The translations under genes and the position numbers were made by a program. DNA of 64,000 bases from Hyposmocoma kahamanoa (lineage: Eukaryota; Arthropoda; Insecta; Lepidoptera; Cosmopterigidae): NCBI RefSeq assembly GCF_003589595.1, contig NW_020653750.1, forward strand, positions 423,061 through 487,060, given 5' to 3'. Positions 48,572-63,500 of this stretch are shown piece after piece (position 1 is the first letter of the stretch; each line of letters starts with the position of its first letter). The notes beneath the pieces are model-generated. The model ran no database searches, had not been told where the DNA came from, and saw only the letters and a list, made by a program, of their open reading frames with translations.

Positions 48572-51500
48572 ATGTTTCGTACCAGTAATTTCGATAAGTT
48601 ACTTGGTAAGCAAATTTATATTAAGTTTCCCCATTCTATTACCGTGATAAATCATACGTTGTGTTTGGTGCAGGCGTAGTGATATTTTTATTCGAATCAC
48701 TTTTCTCTGATTTGCATTCGACTTTCTACACTACTCTGATAACAGGGACGTTGAAAGTAATAGCCATATAGGAATAACTGTTGTTCTTTCAGGTGAAGGT
48801 GGTATAAAGTTTGACTAATTGTAATTTTATTTGCAATGTGTATACGATCGAATAATTTGTTCTAGATAAAGCGACAAGTAATCTACGCCTAGATCCCGAT
48901 TGGCCGACGATTCTTCAAATATGCGACTTGATTAGACAAAATGATTGCTCGTGAGTACACAATTGTGATTCATTTCCAATTAACAGAAATGTCTGTAAAT
49001 AGTTTAGGTATCTATCTACTTGTGTAATGAATTGGTGTGTTTATTGATGGACATGGTTTATTTTTAGCCCCAAATATGCTGTGGCTGCAGTTAAGAAGAA
49101 GCTGTACTCTACAAACCCACACCAGGCTATGTTTGCGTTACTCACTCTTGAGAGCATTGTAAAAAATTGTGGTAAGTGTTATTTAATCGAAATGTGTACC
49201 AATCAATAGACTAAGTTCTATTACTCTTTAGTGGAAAGATGAAGGGAGTTTGAATATAGTCACCTAAGTTTGATAGTGGTACAATGAACAAAGGCTAACA
49301 GTGACAGATACTGTAAAGGAATGAACACTGTAGTGTTTTGGAATACATATGGGTTTATATTAGAGATATTTGAAAAGAAAAAGAAAATCTTTGGTTGAAA
49401 ATGAGTTGAGTGAGTTATACCTAGGTAGTAAATTTGTAGGTAATATTTAAAAAACCTGCTTTATTAAAAACCCATATATTTGTATTTCATTATTTGTTCG
49501 AACTTAAAAACTAGAATCACATTAAATAACATCACAATCTGCCAGATACCCATCATGCGTCATCAAAAATATCATCAAGAACTTAGATACTAATTAAGTA
49601 ACTAAATAAATTAATACTTAAAGTACTTAATTGATCAATTTAATCAGGATCTGGAGTCCATGATGAAGTTGCATCCAAAGTATTCTGTGAAATGCTACGT
49701 GACCTGGTAAAGACCACTCCGCATGAGAATCTTCGTAATAAGATCCTGGAACTGATACAAGCATGGGGCTTTGCCTTCCGCAATAACCAGAAATATAGAG
49801 CTGTTCAAGTAAGTTTGGTTTATCATTATTTATATTCTATTTTTTTTAGAAAACTACTGTGTAATGTAAATTAATCTTAATTGGAGCTATTCAAAATAAT
49901 GATGATGATTTATAATCAGAGATCAGAATACGCAGAACATATTTACCTCAAATTGTTTCTTAAAGTGTTAGAGCTCCATCAGTATAATCAATGATTTCGC
50001 CAATGTTGAGTTGAGTGGTTAGTTTTGATGGCTACCTCAACTTCAAGTAATATACATAGAGTGGTTTATCTTCCCGCCAAAAGTCCTGGAATGATTAAAA
50101 ATCTCATTTATTGCCCGTGGTCCAACTGCATAGTCCAACTAGTTGGACCAGAGGCAAAAAACTTTACCCTTGGTCCAACTAGTTGGACTACGGACAACAT
50201 TGTATGGGCATTGGACCTACTGATTGGTTTAATACAGTCACCGTCAAAATTAATAATGTTACTGGTTCTGAACTAACTGCAATTGTTCTCTAGGATGATC
50301 CCTGTGACAGCTCATAAAAAATTGCAAGATATAATCTCATAATAATGTGCACTGTTTAATGTATTTTATGAATTCTTTTTGTAAGTAGCGCTTTTAAGTG
50401 AAAATATTATATGGTGCGTGCAGTCATTGAAGAGTGTAGTTACCCAGGGCACATACCAACCTCGCCTGCACGCGGTGTACCCTGCACATAGCGAAAGGGG
50501 CTCTGGCCACATTTTAGACAGAGTATTCCCAAGGAGGGTTGACGTCAGGCAGGCGGCCGGTCATAAAACACCATACGAAATCCGTTTACAATGCGTATTC
50601 ACATAAAATACGTGTTGTGCCGACCCAAACCGAACATTAATAGGCCGTCGTCGTAGTTTGCTCGCCTGATCAGTCGCCATTCCAAAGTAGATATGACGTT
50701 GGGTGCTGCGCAACCAGCTGCGGCGCTCTTCAGTGACTGCACGGTCCATATAATATTTTCACTTAAAAGAGATACTTACAAAAATTATTCATAAAATACA
50801 TTAAACAGTGCATGTTATTACAAGGTTATATCTTGCAATTTTTTATGAACTGTCACAGGGATCATCCTACGGAACAATTGTAGTTAGTTCAGAACCAGTA
50901 ACATTATTAATATTGACGGTGACTGTACTGAACCGATCAGTAGGTCCAATGCCCATATAATGTAGCCCGTAGAAAGTTTTTTGCCCCTGGTCCAACGAGT
51001 TGGACTATGCAGTTGGACCATGGGCAATAACCGAAAAATATTATGATATTACTTATTTTACAAAAGTTTTCATCTATATGTATTAGTATTAATTTGTTGA
51101 AGTTTACATACATACATTGATTATTCCATTCTCTAGTTATAATCCTTGGCATCATTGGATATTCAAATGCATTGATTGATAAAAATATATGCCAAAGCAC
51201 TGCTTCTTAGTATCCTTAGATATAATTTTTTCTCACACTGTTTACTTTGTAGAAATGAATGTATGTTGCCCATCTATATAAAAAATTACTAAGGCGTAAC
51301 TGAATTTGTATAAATGAAATAAAATAATGTAAATATTATACAATCTACAGACAGTCCATTGAACTCAATCATAATGTATTCTTCAAGGTTACAGTTTCAT
51401 GTTATAGCAAAATACATATGAACCTATACATAGTACATTTACACTTTAATTGAATTATCTTGTTACTCAGCTGTGCCACTTTGTTCACAGTATTATTTAA

Positions 51501-54500
51501 AAGTGCTAATTGAACACAAAAGTACAGTAAGTCTTATATTACACTACATTCATGTAATATTATGATTTCTTGAAAGTGCAGTATGTATAAATAAACAAAA
51601 CTCATTTAATTAAATCTAATTAGCCAACTCTCATCAGTTGAAATTATTCAAGTGTTTACATAACTACACCACAATTTATGTCAATGTCCTTTGGTCCTGA
51701 TATAAAAAACAATCAAATAGGTTAGTTTTATGTTTTAAAAGTTAAATTAGTTTCATGGCATTGATTTACATGTTAACCTATGCCTTAACAATTTCTGTGA
51801 ATGAAAGTAACCTAAGAATACATACCATTTTACAGCAACTTTAATAAAGTAAATAAAAACTGAGGTCTGTTGTCCAAAGGATAATTACTCTTTATCTCTA
51901 TGAATGAACCATAGTACGAGCTAACATTCTTTATGAGGTCATATACAGGAAAGTTCGCCGATGTCGAGGTTGCGCGAACTTCATTCCTATGACTAAGGTG
52001 TATTTACCGCGACAAATTCAACTAACTTCATACCATACCAGTACATCTTATCAGATGATTCATGCCACAAAACAGAAACAGTGCAATCACCTGTTAAGTT
52101 CATTGTGATTTTTGTTGGATTGTTTGATAAATAAATTTTGTTGAGTGTTAGAAGTGAAAGGGTAATCATTTGTTTAGTTCAGAAACAGATATTAATGAAC
52201 TGTTAGTTTACATAAGCATTGCATCAGTGTTTTAATTTCCTGCAAGTAGACTACAAGGAAGTACTTAAAAAAGTGTATTCTTTGTCAACAGGACACAGTG
52301 AATATTTTAAAAGCGGAAGGTTTCAAGTTTCCACCATTAAAAGAATCTGATGCAATGTTTTCTGCTGATACTGCACCAGAATGGGCAGATGGGGAGGTTT
52401 GCCACAGGTTAGCATATTATTATTAACAAAATTATTCTATTTTCTATGTGTATACATACACACAGTGAACCCATTACATATGCCAGAAGGGGCACAGGTC
52501 TTCTCAAAGGAGGGGGTGTAGGTCATTGTACACCACGCTAGCCTAATGTGGGTTGGTGTTTTTTACAGATTTTGTAAGGGTAGTGAACCATAAGTACATA
52601 TATTATGAATATTATTATTGTGTATAAATATACGAGTTTTAAACCTTTTTTAAAGTTGTGACTTTAGAGTAACAACAACCCTATGTATGAATAAGTTCTT
52701 AAATAAATTTCTCAATAGGTTAATAAAGTAAAGATTATAAAGAAGAGAGATATTAGTAGACAGAAGAATGAATTACTATTGATATGAATTATTATAATAT
52801 TAATATTATTAAGGAATAACAAGTGTTTTTTTTTATATTTTAAAGTTTTTATTGAATGACACAATGTTTCACCGTGGGATTCAACTATTTTTGGGAAGTT
52901 ACTCTACTAGTTTGCTGTAATTGTTAATAAGTTAAATAAATTTTAATGAGTTTTTCTTTAAAAGTACACAAATTTTTCCTAAAGTAGTTAATGTATGTAT
53001 GTCCAGATGCCGTGTGGCGTTCTCTTTGATGGTGCGCAGGCACCACTGCCGTGCATGTGGACAAGTTTTCTGCCAACAATGCAGCTCTAAAACTTCTACT
53101 TTACCCAAGTTTGGCATCGAGAAAGAGGTTTGTTGTAATTTTATAATTATGTTCTTAGTTTCTAATATGCCTGCATATGCAGGAAGGAATTATGATTATT
53201 GGTAGATTCATTTTCTAGCCAAAAGATGTGTATTCAATTATCAATGATTGCTAAATGAGTCAATAGTTACTAAACTCTTTCAAGCATATCCTTAACTTTA
53301 TAGCTAATAAATATGGTATTTTGGATGTTGTGTAAATCGTTATAACAATGCCTTGAATATTTTTATATTCATTTTTAAATTAAACAGAACTAAAACCATA
53401 GAATTTGAAATCTGATTGTCTACAGGTCCGTGTATGTGATGCCTGCTATGACAAAGTAAGCCGGCCCCCTCCTTCCAATTCTAAACTTGAGATTGTAGAC
53501 ACCTCCAATGACTATGGGCCAACTGCTGCACAGGTAGGCTTATTAATCTTATAAACAATTTATTTATTGTTGTTTTATCAAGTACTTTAACAATATTCCT
53601 TACGAGAACTGTATAAGTGGACTGCGGCCCCTTTTTCCTGTAGTGCATTTTAATATCATTTGTCTGTAATATTTTTATGTTAATGTGAATAAAATATCTG
53701 TTGTTTTGCATGTTTCTCAACAATATGTTCGCAAATAATATTTTGCGTGTTAAAACAGTGAAGGCAGGATTTTATTTCCAGCTAAATAAAAATAAAATAT
53801 TGCTTATAAAATTAGTTTATTGTACACTAAACTTATATCTATTACTGTCCGTCATAGTTTTCTCCCGGCATTTCACCGCCAGGTACCAGCATTGCAATAT
53901 TGTTTCCATTCAACAGAATTTGATCTAGTTTCGTTATTTTCCTCCCTTCCGGCGTAGACTCGTATTCTGTGACGTCATCGAGTAACATATTTACAAAATC
54001 ATCGAATCCTTGGAGTGTTCCCACCATTTCTTTATCATTCTTCATGATGATGTGAATCCGCGAACCAATACATTTATCGACCAACTCTAACGGTAATAGC
54101 GTGTTTGGATTGGGTAATGCTGTTTGCGACATTTTATATAAGTTACCTACGACGACTTATAGGTTAAATATATCACCGAAGAAGGAACTTTATACTGGAA
54201 TTTTCACTATTCTTTACACAAAACACCTCGTTATCACGTCAGTGCATCTGCTTGTTTTGACTTGACATTTATGAATTTGTGACTTAAAATGAGTCAGTAA
54301 CGTTCAGAAATATAACAGACTTTTTTTAAAATGCTGCGACAACATCGTTACTTAGATTTTTTAAATTGTTTTTTTTTGTTATATAATAATATAGGAAAAC
54401 ATTTTCAATATGACGCTATTACATAATATCCTCATTCATTTTCACTTTATTCTGTTTTTTTTATGGAGTTTAAAGTAGAAGTTTATAATTTCTGAACGAA

Positions 54501-57500
54501 TTCCAGGACGTGTTGCCAGTGCAAAATAACTTCCCTACTGCTTGGATTATTTTAGAAAATGTCTTTTGAAGATAATTTTTTGTAGATTATTTTTTTTAAC
54601 TAGAGATTGAATACGAACGAATGAGCCATTGTTTAAAAAAAGTAGTTCGACTAATCTAACTTGATGGTGTAGTAAGAATAAGTAAAAACACAAACATATC
54701 TAAATAGAGTCCGCAAGTGTACGTACTTGGCGTGCCCAATGTATATATGCTACAAACATTGGGTCGAAAATACGAAAAATACCTAATTGAAACTAAAAAC
54801 ACCACAGCTGTGAGCAGATAGATAAACATGGACTTTTCCTTCCAGTTATTTACATTTGTAATTAGAATATGCATAGTTTACTTTAAAATCAATTATTTTC
54901 ATTTTGAATGAATTTCGAGAAAACAAATATTCAAACGAGTGTATACCGCGTGATTCGTAATACATTGCGGTTTTGCTTGGTGCGGTTCACTTGTGGTGTT
55001 TTTTAGTAGGCGACGCATATTAAACGAGCAATAATTTCGTACAACGCATTCCGTTTCGTGATATGGCCGCTTCGTCATGTTTTGGGCAAATTTTACGATT
55101 TGTGATGTTCACTTGATGCGTTCTCGATTCTGATCGATATGGTAACAAATGGATGATAATTTCTAAGACTTGAGAAAATGTTATAAAAATATTGTATAAA
55201 GTATGTTTTTTTTCCGGAGCAATTTTTTTTTTCAAAACGTATTAATAAAGGACTTCATTATCTTGTTCTGATATTTTTTGACTATATTATTATTTCACGA
55301 ATGATTATGACCAACAAATACTTAAAAAACCATTATTCTGAATTCGTCTTCGATTTAATCAGTCGCTTTAGTGCCGAAGGAAGTTTCCCATCACTAAATA
55401 GCGCTTGTGACGTCATCAGAGGTACAAAAAATGTGGCACGCTTGGTTTTCATACAGATTGCGGTACTTGCGGTGTCTATTTAACTATAATATCTGTGAGT
55501 AAGAATGACAGATTGTTCTGTTCTATTTTTCAATGTTTGCGAGAAATTCTATAATCGTAATAATGTGGTAGCAGTTGCATAAGAGTTCTCACCAGATAGA
55601 TAAATAATGAACCTCTGACCAAAAACAGTTTACCAATTACCTATAACTCATTTTGCACGATCTTTTGTAACCTCGTCCAGGCAACTAACTTCAAAGAAGC
55701 AAGTCCTGTCTTGAAAAGTGGTGCGGGCTGTTTTGATTGTGTTTATGACACCTTTCAAATTCATTCATGCACTAACTGCATTTAACCGGGCTGGCATAAA
55801 ATTACTATTTAACCGTGACAAAGTACCTTTTTTTTCGGGTAAAAATGTTTATATTATTGTAACACCATAATCGAATTGTCAACCGGTCGACAACTGACAC
55901 TCTGACAGTTAATATTTTGAATTGTCTTTAAAATAACGACGCATTGAAATAATACGATAGGAGATAACAAGGACTAACTAGTATTTTAAAGACGAATTTG
56001 TTGTAACTTTGTGTGAAATGGCGAAAAGCTTTGTTACTAAGTTTCGTGGCGAAAATTTCTTCACTCCGGAAACTAAGATCAAAGACGAACCAGTGTCGCC
56101 CGATGAGGAGCATTTTGGTGATCAACACCATTTGGACTATTTCGATGGGAGTGAGGTTGTAGGCATGAGGAAATCCTTATCATTGAACGATATTGCTGCA
56201 TTAAGGGAGGATTTCATGGGTTTGGATTTGCAAAGCAACAGAGAAGACAAACGATACAGACCCGCTCCCTGCGCTTCGCAAGAACTTTCCAAGACAAAGT
56301 TCGTCTCTATGGCTGAGGCTATTTATCACTACCAAAGAGATACTCCTGGAAGATTTCACTCTACAAAACCTCAGAAATATCAGAACGTGAGGCACAATGG
56401 AGTGTCTGGTCTTACTGTGCCACAGTCACCAATGTTGCGTTGCAAAACGCGCGCCCGCCCAGTGCACATCGAGTCTCAAAAGGATAAGGAAGAAAGAGAA
56501 TTAGAAGAAATGAAAAAGTTCAAACTGAGGGCTAATCCAATTCCAAAGTCAGTTCTTCAAGGTACGAGAAACTTACCTGATGTTTCGAAAAAACCACCTA
56601 CTATTCCAGAACCGTTTAAACTTACTGAAATTCACAAGAAAACACCTTGTCCATCCCCAGAACAAATACTACAATTTAAAGCGCGGCCAGCACCTAGACA
56701 TATATTGGAGAAGCCTCACATTCCGCCTAAACCTTCAGTGTCAATCACAGTACCTGACAGCCCAAAACTGCATTTCAAGAAAGCAAAATCTGAAGATCGA
56801 CATGACATTGTAATGCAAAGCAATCATGGTACTATATTAAAAGCCAAATCAGCTGAGAAAAGTCGACTTCTACGACAGGGTCCAATAAAGCCAGTGCCAT
56901 TTTCATTTGTAAAGAGAGATGAGGAAATAAAAAAACGAAAAGAGGAATGGATCAAGCAACAAATACATGAAGAGAGAAAACAGGCTTCTCAATTTAAAGC
57001 TCAACCATTACCAGTGGCTGTAAAGAAGCGAATGTGCCATGTTACTATAAAGAGCAGCTCATCAAATGCTTCTGAAAACAAAGAAAATCATGTTAAGTTT
57101 GAGGCTCGTCCTGCAAGTGTACTTTACAAGGAGCCATTCAAACCAGTACGCCATGAAATACACATAATCAAATCCAAACCCTTCCAGTTAACTACTGAAA
57201 AAAGGGCTGCAGAGAGGGAGATGTTCGAACTGCACTTAAAGGATAAAGAAAAGGAAATGGAACATATAAAAGAGCAAAAAGAAAAAGAAAGACTTGAAGC
57301 CGAGGAGAGGGAAAAAGTGAAATTGAGGGCAAAGTTAGTACATCACGCTAAGCCAGTCCCATTAAAGGTGATAAATAAGCCATTTGTTCCAGAGAAATTA
57401 AAAATACCTTTGACTGTGCCCGAAACCCCTACATTTGTGAGGAAGCTGAATAAAAATTGATATGCAGGTAATATTATCAACATATCAGTTTTTTTTCAGC

Positions 57501-60500
57501 ATTTTCCTACATGTCCATACATAGCAAGAGCATCTTTCTGGATTTTACCTTTGAAACGTTTATATGACCAAGATGTTTTAGACTTAGTCTAGATTTAGTT
57601 TGGACTTAATATTTGTAATTATCCAATTTCTGTTTTACTGTCATCTTAATTCTTATCATGTATTTTGTTTAGCTTTGTTTATATAATTATTATGATGACC
57701 TTTTAGCTAATGTTCTTTATGTTTATGATAATAATTAGGTTTGATGTTTAATAATATTTTTCAATGTCCAGTTTCTTTGCTTAATTAAATAAATTGAGGG
57801 ATTTGTAGTTATTAATTTTATTCCAACAATAATTAATGAAACTCGATTAGGAGAATCTTTGGATTGTATAAAATAAGTTACCTATAAAATAAATCATCAC
57901 TGTAAAGCTGAAGGCTTCCCAAGCCCGGTGGATTCAAGAGTCGCACCTCGCCAATGCACTGCACAGTGGTGCACTTTGATTGGCACTGCGGAAAATATGT
58001 TTTTATAGTAAAACAAGACAATTGGTTTTTTAGGGTATTTATGGATGAAATAAATATTTGTGTTATAACAAAAATAACATCTCATGGTGCATTTTGTATA
58101 GCATCTCGAAAAATATTATGTTTTTATAGTAAAACATGACTTGGTTTATTTAGGGTATTTAAGGAGAAAATAATTATTTTTGTGATATACGTATAATTAA
58201 CGATGTCGGTATTAATAATTTTTATTAGAAATGAGTAAATATTTCGTTTCAAATATTTATTACAATATTAGTTATATATCGTTAGTTTGAGAGCAGCTAG
58301 TTAATGTGTTCTCACATCCAAGGTGGCAGCTAAAATGTATAAAATCTTATCAAGACAGACTAATAAATCGATTAAATGATTTATGTAGACGGCGGTAAAA
58401 AGATATAGCTTTAAATTTAAAACAGTATTGGTCTTAAATTAAGCATTCTTTAAAACGTAAAAGAGAAATATAAAAAAAAAATCCTTTCACTGGTTGGTAT
58501 GCGTACTGACAAAATTGCATTTATCGGCATTATAAAAAAAGACAAGTATCGTAAAGTTCTATTTAATTTAATTTAAAATTAACGTTGAAAAACAGACGTT
58601 TTTGCGCAAAAATGTTTTTTTTTTAATATCAAGTGACGGGACGAATAAGTGCGCCTGATGCTAAGATACACGCCTGTCCGTAACAGTTGCAGTGCCACTC
58701 AGTACTTTAAATCGTTTGCGTCCGATATGTTTAGTCTCGTATTTTTACGTAATATACAACTATTAGCACTAATAGTGAAAATAAGCAAAGTGTATAATAG
58801 TGTTTTATGTATAATGTAAAATTTGTTTAGATAAATGTTCATAAAAAAATACTTTTTTCCGCCAATGCAATGCTGTGGGAAATCTTCCGTTATTCCACCG
58901 TGACCATGGTCGAGTTTTTAAAATTTGACAAGTCAGGTAAAAAACTTGCCATTTAGGCGGTTCCAGTCGCAAAAAACTAAGCTAAGATCTAATTGCACCC
59001 AGAAAAGGTGTCAATTAGTCGGTTCTAGTCACAAAATTTTGGCATTAGTTGTTCCTTAGCTCAAGGTAGAATGAGTGTGTCTAAGGAAGTCCACTGTTCT
59101 AAATATTCCTTGTGAGATCACTCAAGACTTTGTATTTGTGATGATTAATTAATATAATGTAACAAATATTTTAAATATTGTTTTTATGCAGGCACTTGTC
59201 ACGCCGAACCGTTCATTCATGATTACGTCGATGCGTTTCTTGTACGCATCATTGATTTCTATACAAATAGCTGTCTTTGTTACATTTTCTTGTACTTTAT
59301 TGTTGTACTTGCAATGGTGCGTTTAGTTTTTGATAAAGAGTGTAATAAATAAATATTATATTAGTGTATATAGCTCTGTGTTTCCGTACACGCCACAGAC
59401 AAAAATAAAGTTTGTAGTCTACGTCAACTAGAGCCAAAAGAACAATGCTGAAAGTGTTGTGATAATGGAACTCTGAACCAGTTTTAATATGATTTCTTAT
59501 TACGACATAAAAAATAAAGACGAAAGGCAACAGGACCTGTTTAAACATTTGAAAAAGAACGAGATGAGTAAAAAATGGATGAAACTTATAATTAAAACAA
59601 AATGTGTCTTGTATACGTATTTATTATGCAAGAAATTAAGAGGCTTAGAAGAGAACACACATAAATTGCGATTATTGAAATTGACAAATTAATTTTTCAA
59701 CTAAAGGAAAACGAAACGCAGATGCAGTCTCCGTAATTACAAATACAATTTTCATCTATGATGATTAATCAGTCACAACGTCACACGTTTGTACCTTCTC
59801 ATTCACTAACACATTATAACAACAATTCATTTCCATTACCAAACATTTTAAAAAATCCACAAAAGTTACCTAGTCTCTATGCATATCCTCATCATCCTTC
59901 AGCGACTTACTGTCAACAATCTGCCTCTCCACAACTCCACAACAATCTCTCTCTCCGCAACAATCGTCTTCATGCAGAATCGCATTAAGCCGGTCAGAAA
60001 AAGCTTTATGTCCATAAACGTAAGGGCGAAAAAGACTTTGTACGTTTCGCATCGGCTGGTACGAACGAGGCTCGCTACAGGTCGGCAACGAATCGGCTTC
60101 CTGCTAATTTTCTATCGCGTCCGTACGCATGCCAACGATCCTAGTTTAAAAACAAATACCGTGACGGCGCGCGAACGGGAATCGGCTTAATGCGACAGGT
60201 ATGGTTAAACACGATCACATCAAGACGAATCCGCGTTAATAAGTTAGGTGACTCCCTTACCGTCCACCTCCACTACCTTCACCGAGTTTCCATCTATCTT
60301 CTCTGCAACTTTCGCCGTGATTCCATCCATTTCCTTCTCAAACATTGGACATGGAAAACTTACAACTCGAAAACATTATATATTCAAACAATTAATAGTT
60401 TAATATACACATATTAATAGCTTCAAACAATCATTCATTGCTTTTTTTGAATCAGACGCTACAAATTATTGTTGTCAGTGTTAAACTAGTAATTTTTTTT

Positions 60501-63500
60501 GCTTAATAAAATCTATTTTAATCTCTTTTTACTTTTATTTACTTGTGATCCTTCTTGTATTGCTTTGCTCACATCATACACGCAAAAAAAGAAACTAAAC
60601 AGAAAAAAAAGAATTAAGATATTAAAAACAATCAAAATTATTCACACTTAAATTCACAAATAAAAACACGAACAAAACAAAAATTCATCACGGCCTGAGC
60701 TGCATTTATCACTGTCTCCAATATTGATCTATTGTAAAATAAATACGATAGCTTTAAAGTTGAAAGGAGCAAGATGAAATGTATAAGTTGAACATATAGG
60801 TACTTATTTCGGGACGTTTACTCTCCCCTTGCAATAGTTATTTCGAACTTAGCTTCGACTCTACTTTTGACTGGGTAGCTATATTGCCTGCGAGTGTATT
60901 ATTAACATAACCGATCTACTTATCCCGTAGGATGTTTCAGGTTATGCTCGCCATTGGAAAACAATTTTAAAACTTTCACAGAGAAGACTTATGCTCGTAT
61001 TCCAGAACTCAATGCTCAAGTCAGGATTTGAGCAGACTTGAGTATGGTTTCAAGCACTGGAAAAACGACCCTAATGGCAAGGCCTTGAGTATGATTTTCA
61101 GTGCTCACCGCAATATTCAAGTCCTGACTTGTGTATTGAGTAGAGTTCTAGAATACGACCCTTAGTTGTATACAAAGTAAATATAATATAAATAAGCATT
61201 GTGTACATCCCATCAACTCATTGTCTTTTCTAAATACTATATTCCATAATCGTAGAAACGTCCGCCAGGGAGCAAAACAGCAGAAGAGCTTCAAGAGGAA
61301 GAGGAATTGCAACTGGCGCTGGCGCTCAGTCAGTCGGAGGCTGAGCAAAAAGAGAAGGAACGCCGTCCGCGAATCCACATCGCGCCTGACCCTACGCCCC
61401 ACCATCCCACTGGTAATATTACCTATAAAATGTAATAGTTAACAATAAAATCTACTTGTGTATTATAACAGGTAGACGTGATATAATACTCCCAGGTACG
61501 AGTACTTCGAATTTATTTAAATATATACTTACAGATACATGATAACCGATAACGTATATTAGTGGTTAGTATTTTGATTATTATAAACGCTTTTTGATGT
61601 ATCATTGATTGATTTGTTTATTTATGTATTTTATTACTGTAGGCAAAAGGCCTTATAATCCTCTATTCTCTATAAATTGTCTGTTCTGGCATTTATTATC
61701 TGCATATTTATTACCATTACTAACTTTAAGTTCGTAGTACAGCTTAAATAAGTTTTGTCTTTAAATTAGCATTGGGGCCACCAACATGACGGATGATGAT
61801 CAGTGAGATTACATCATTTCACTGGTTGCCCTTTGAAACTGAGTCAATGTAGCTCATAATTTACTTCTGCTTTACACTATTTAGTAGATATTTACTACAT
61901 CTGCAAATAAAAATGAAATGATTAAATGAAACAAACTTGTCAATTGAGTCAATGACTCAGCTACAGACATAGCTCCTAAAGGGAGCCGCTCGTAAAATCT
62001 GGCGGGGGTCAGCATGGCATATATTTTTCAAGTGTTTCAAAATAACAATACATAGTTTAAATCAACCCTTGGATTCATTTTTAACACTTTTTACAATGTA
62101 ACTTGTACTTTTACAGGTAAGTAGGTACTGTTACTAAAAATAGTCAAAGAATGTTTGTAAAAAAAGAATCGCATATAAACGCTCTTAATTTAAATCATAT
62201 TGTGGGTTGGATGTGTGTAGACGTTCCGTATTTCATTTTAATGGTAGTAGTAAAATATAGTAAATAATTAACAAGGAAGTTTAAAACACATAATTTTTTG
62301 CGACGCGGCCCGACTCACATCTATACTTCTAAAAGATAAGAACACACGAAAAATAATAACAAACACATCAGAACAAAAACTAAAATTAAAATTCTTCATG
62401 TTCTAGTGTCCCCTACGCCATCGTCAGTGAGTGCATCGCCGGAGCACAGCACGACTACAAACTCTGAACTGTCACGGTACCTAGACCGCAACTATTGGGA
62501 ACAGAGACTGTCACGTGATAACGTGCCTGCCCCTACTGCGCCATCTTCTCACGCCACTATTGAGACTGTTGAGGTGCGTTTATACGAGTACTCATACACA
62601 ACTATAACTTGTCTATTTGTTAAAAAATGTACGTATTCTGGGGTTTCCTGTGTCAAATTGATATATACTTTTAATATGTTCTCGAGTTGGCTATTAATTT
62701 TAAAATATGGCCGCCTTACCTATTTCTGCCGCCAAGCAGTAATGTGAGCACTACTGAGCCCCGGTTTTGAAGGGTAAAGGTGCTGGTTAAATTACAGCCA
62801 CATGGGACTTTTCAACTTACGTCTCAGGGTGACGGGCGTAGTGGCAGAGTCCTTCAAGTCTTTGCCATTTATTGCTCTCAGTGGCACTGCAACTGCTATG
62901 GACAGTCGTGTCGCTTTCCACTAGGCGCACGACTTGTTCGTCTTGTCACTTTGTATCATAACAAAACTTAAAGAAGAAATGCCACGTGAAAGTCTCTACG
63001 TTACTTCCAAAAGGATCAAATGTGCAAGTCGAGGGACTAGACGTGAATGACCTCCATGCGTGTCTGCAGACTATGGGTAGCATAACCGTATGTAATGGCT
63101 ACACTTACTATAACCAGCTACACTTTAATTTATAATGTACATTTCTTGACCTTGATATTTATGCGGAACATTGTATAATAATATCAACAGGAATTCGCCA
63201 AGCCTGCCACGAGTAAGAATCAAGACGATGACGCTGAGGACAAAGAGATTGATGAGTTCGTGGAATCGCTTAAAAGTCAAGTCGAGATATTCGTGAATAG
63301 AATGAAAAGCAACTCCTCGCGGTATGATTGCTTTAGCTTCTTATATATTGTTTTATTATACTTCAGACACATTCAACATTTCGCACCCCGCATGGAAGAA
63401 TGGCACTTATGCCATTCTCCCTTGAGGGGTGCGATTTCACCTTATGTACGTGTGTGTTGTATTGTTTTCCTTTGCGTTTGTCAGTTTATAATAGTCTATT

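Noticed and set aside
59489..60190. Frames rich in Gln, Ser, His and Asn
   Set aside because: Low complexity, overlapping on both strands; possibly a decayed element, not enough to call a gene.
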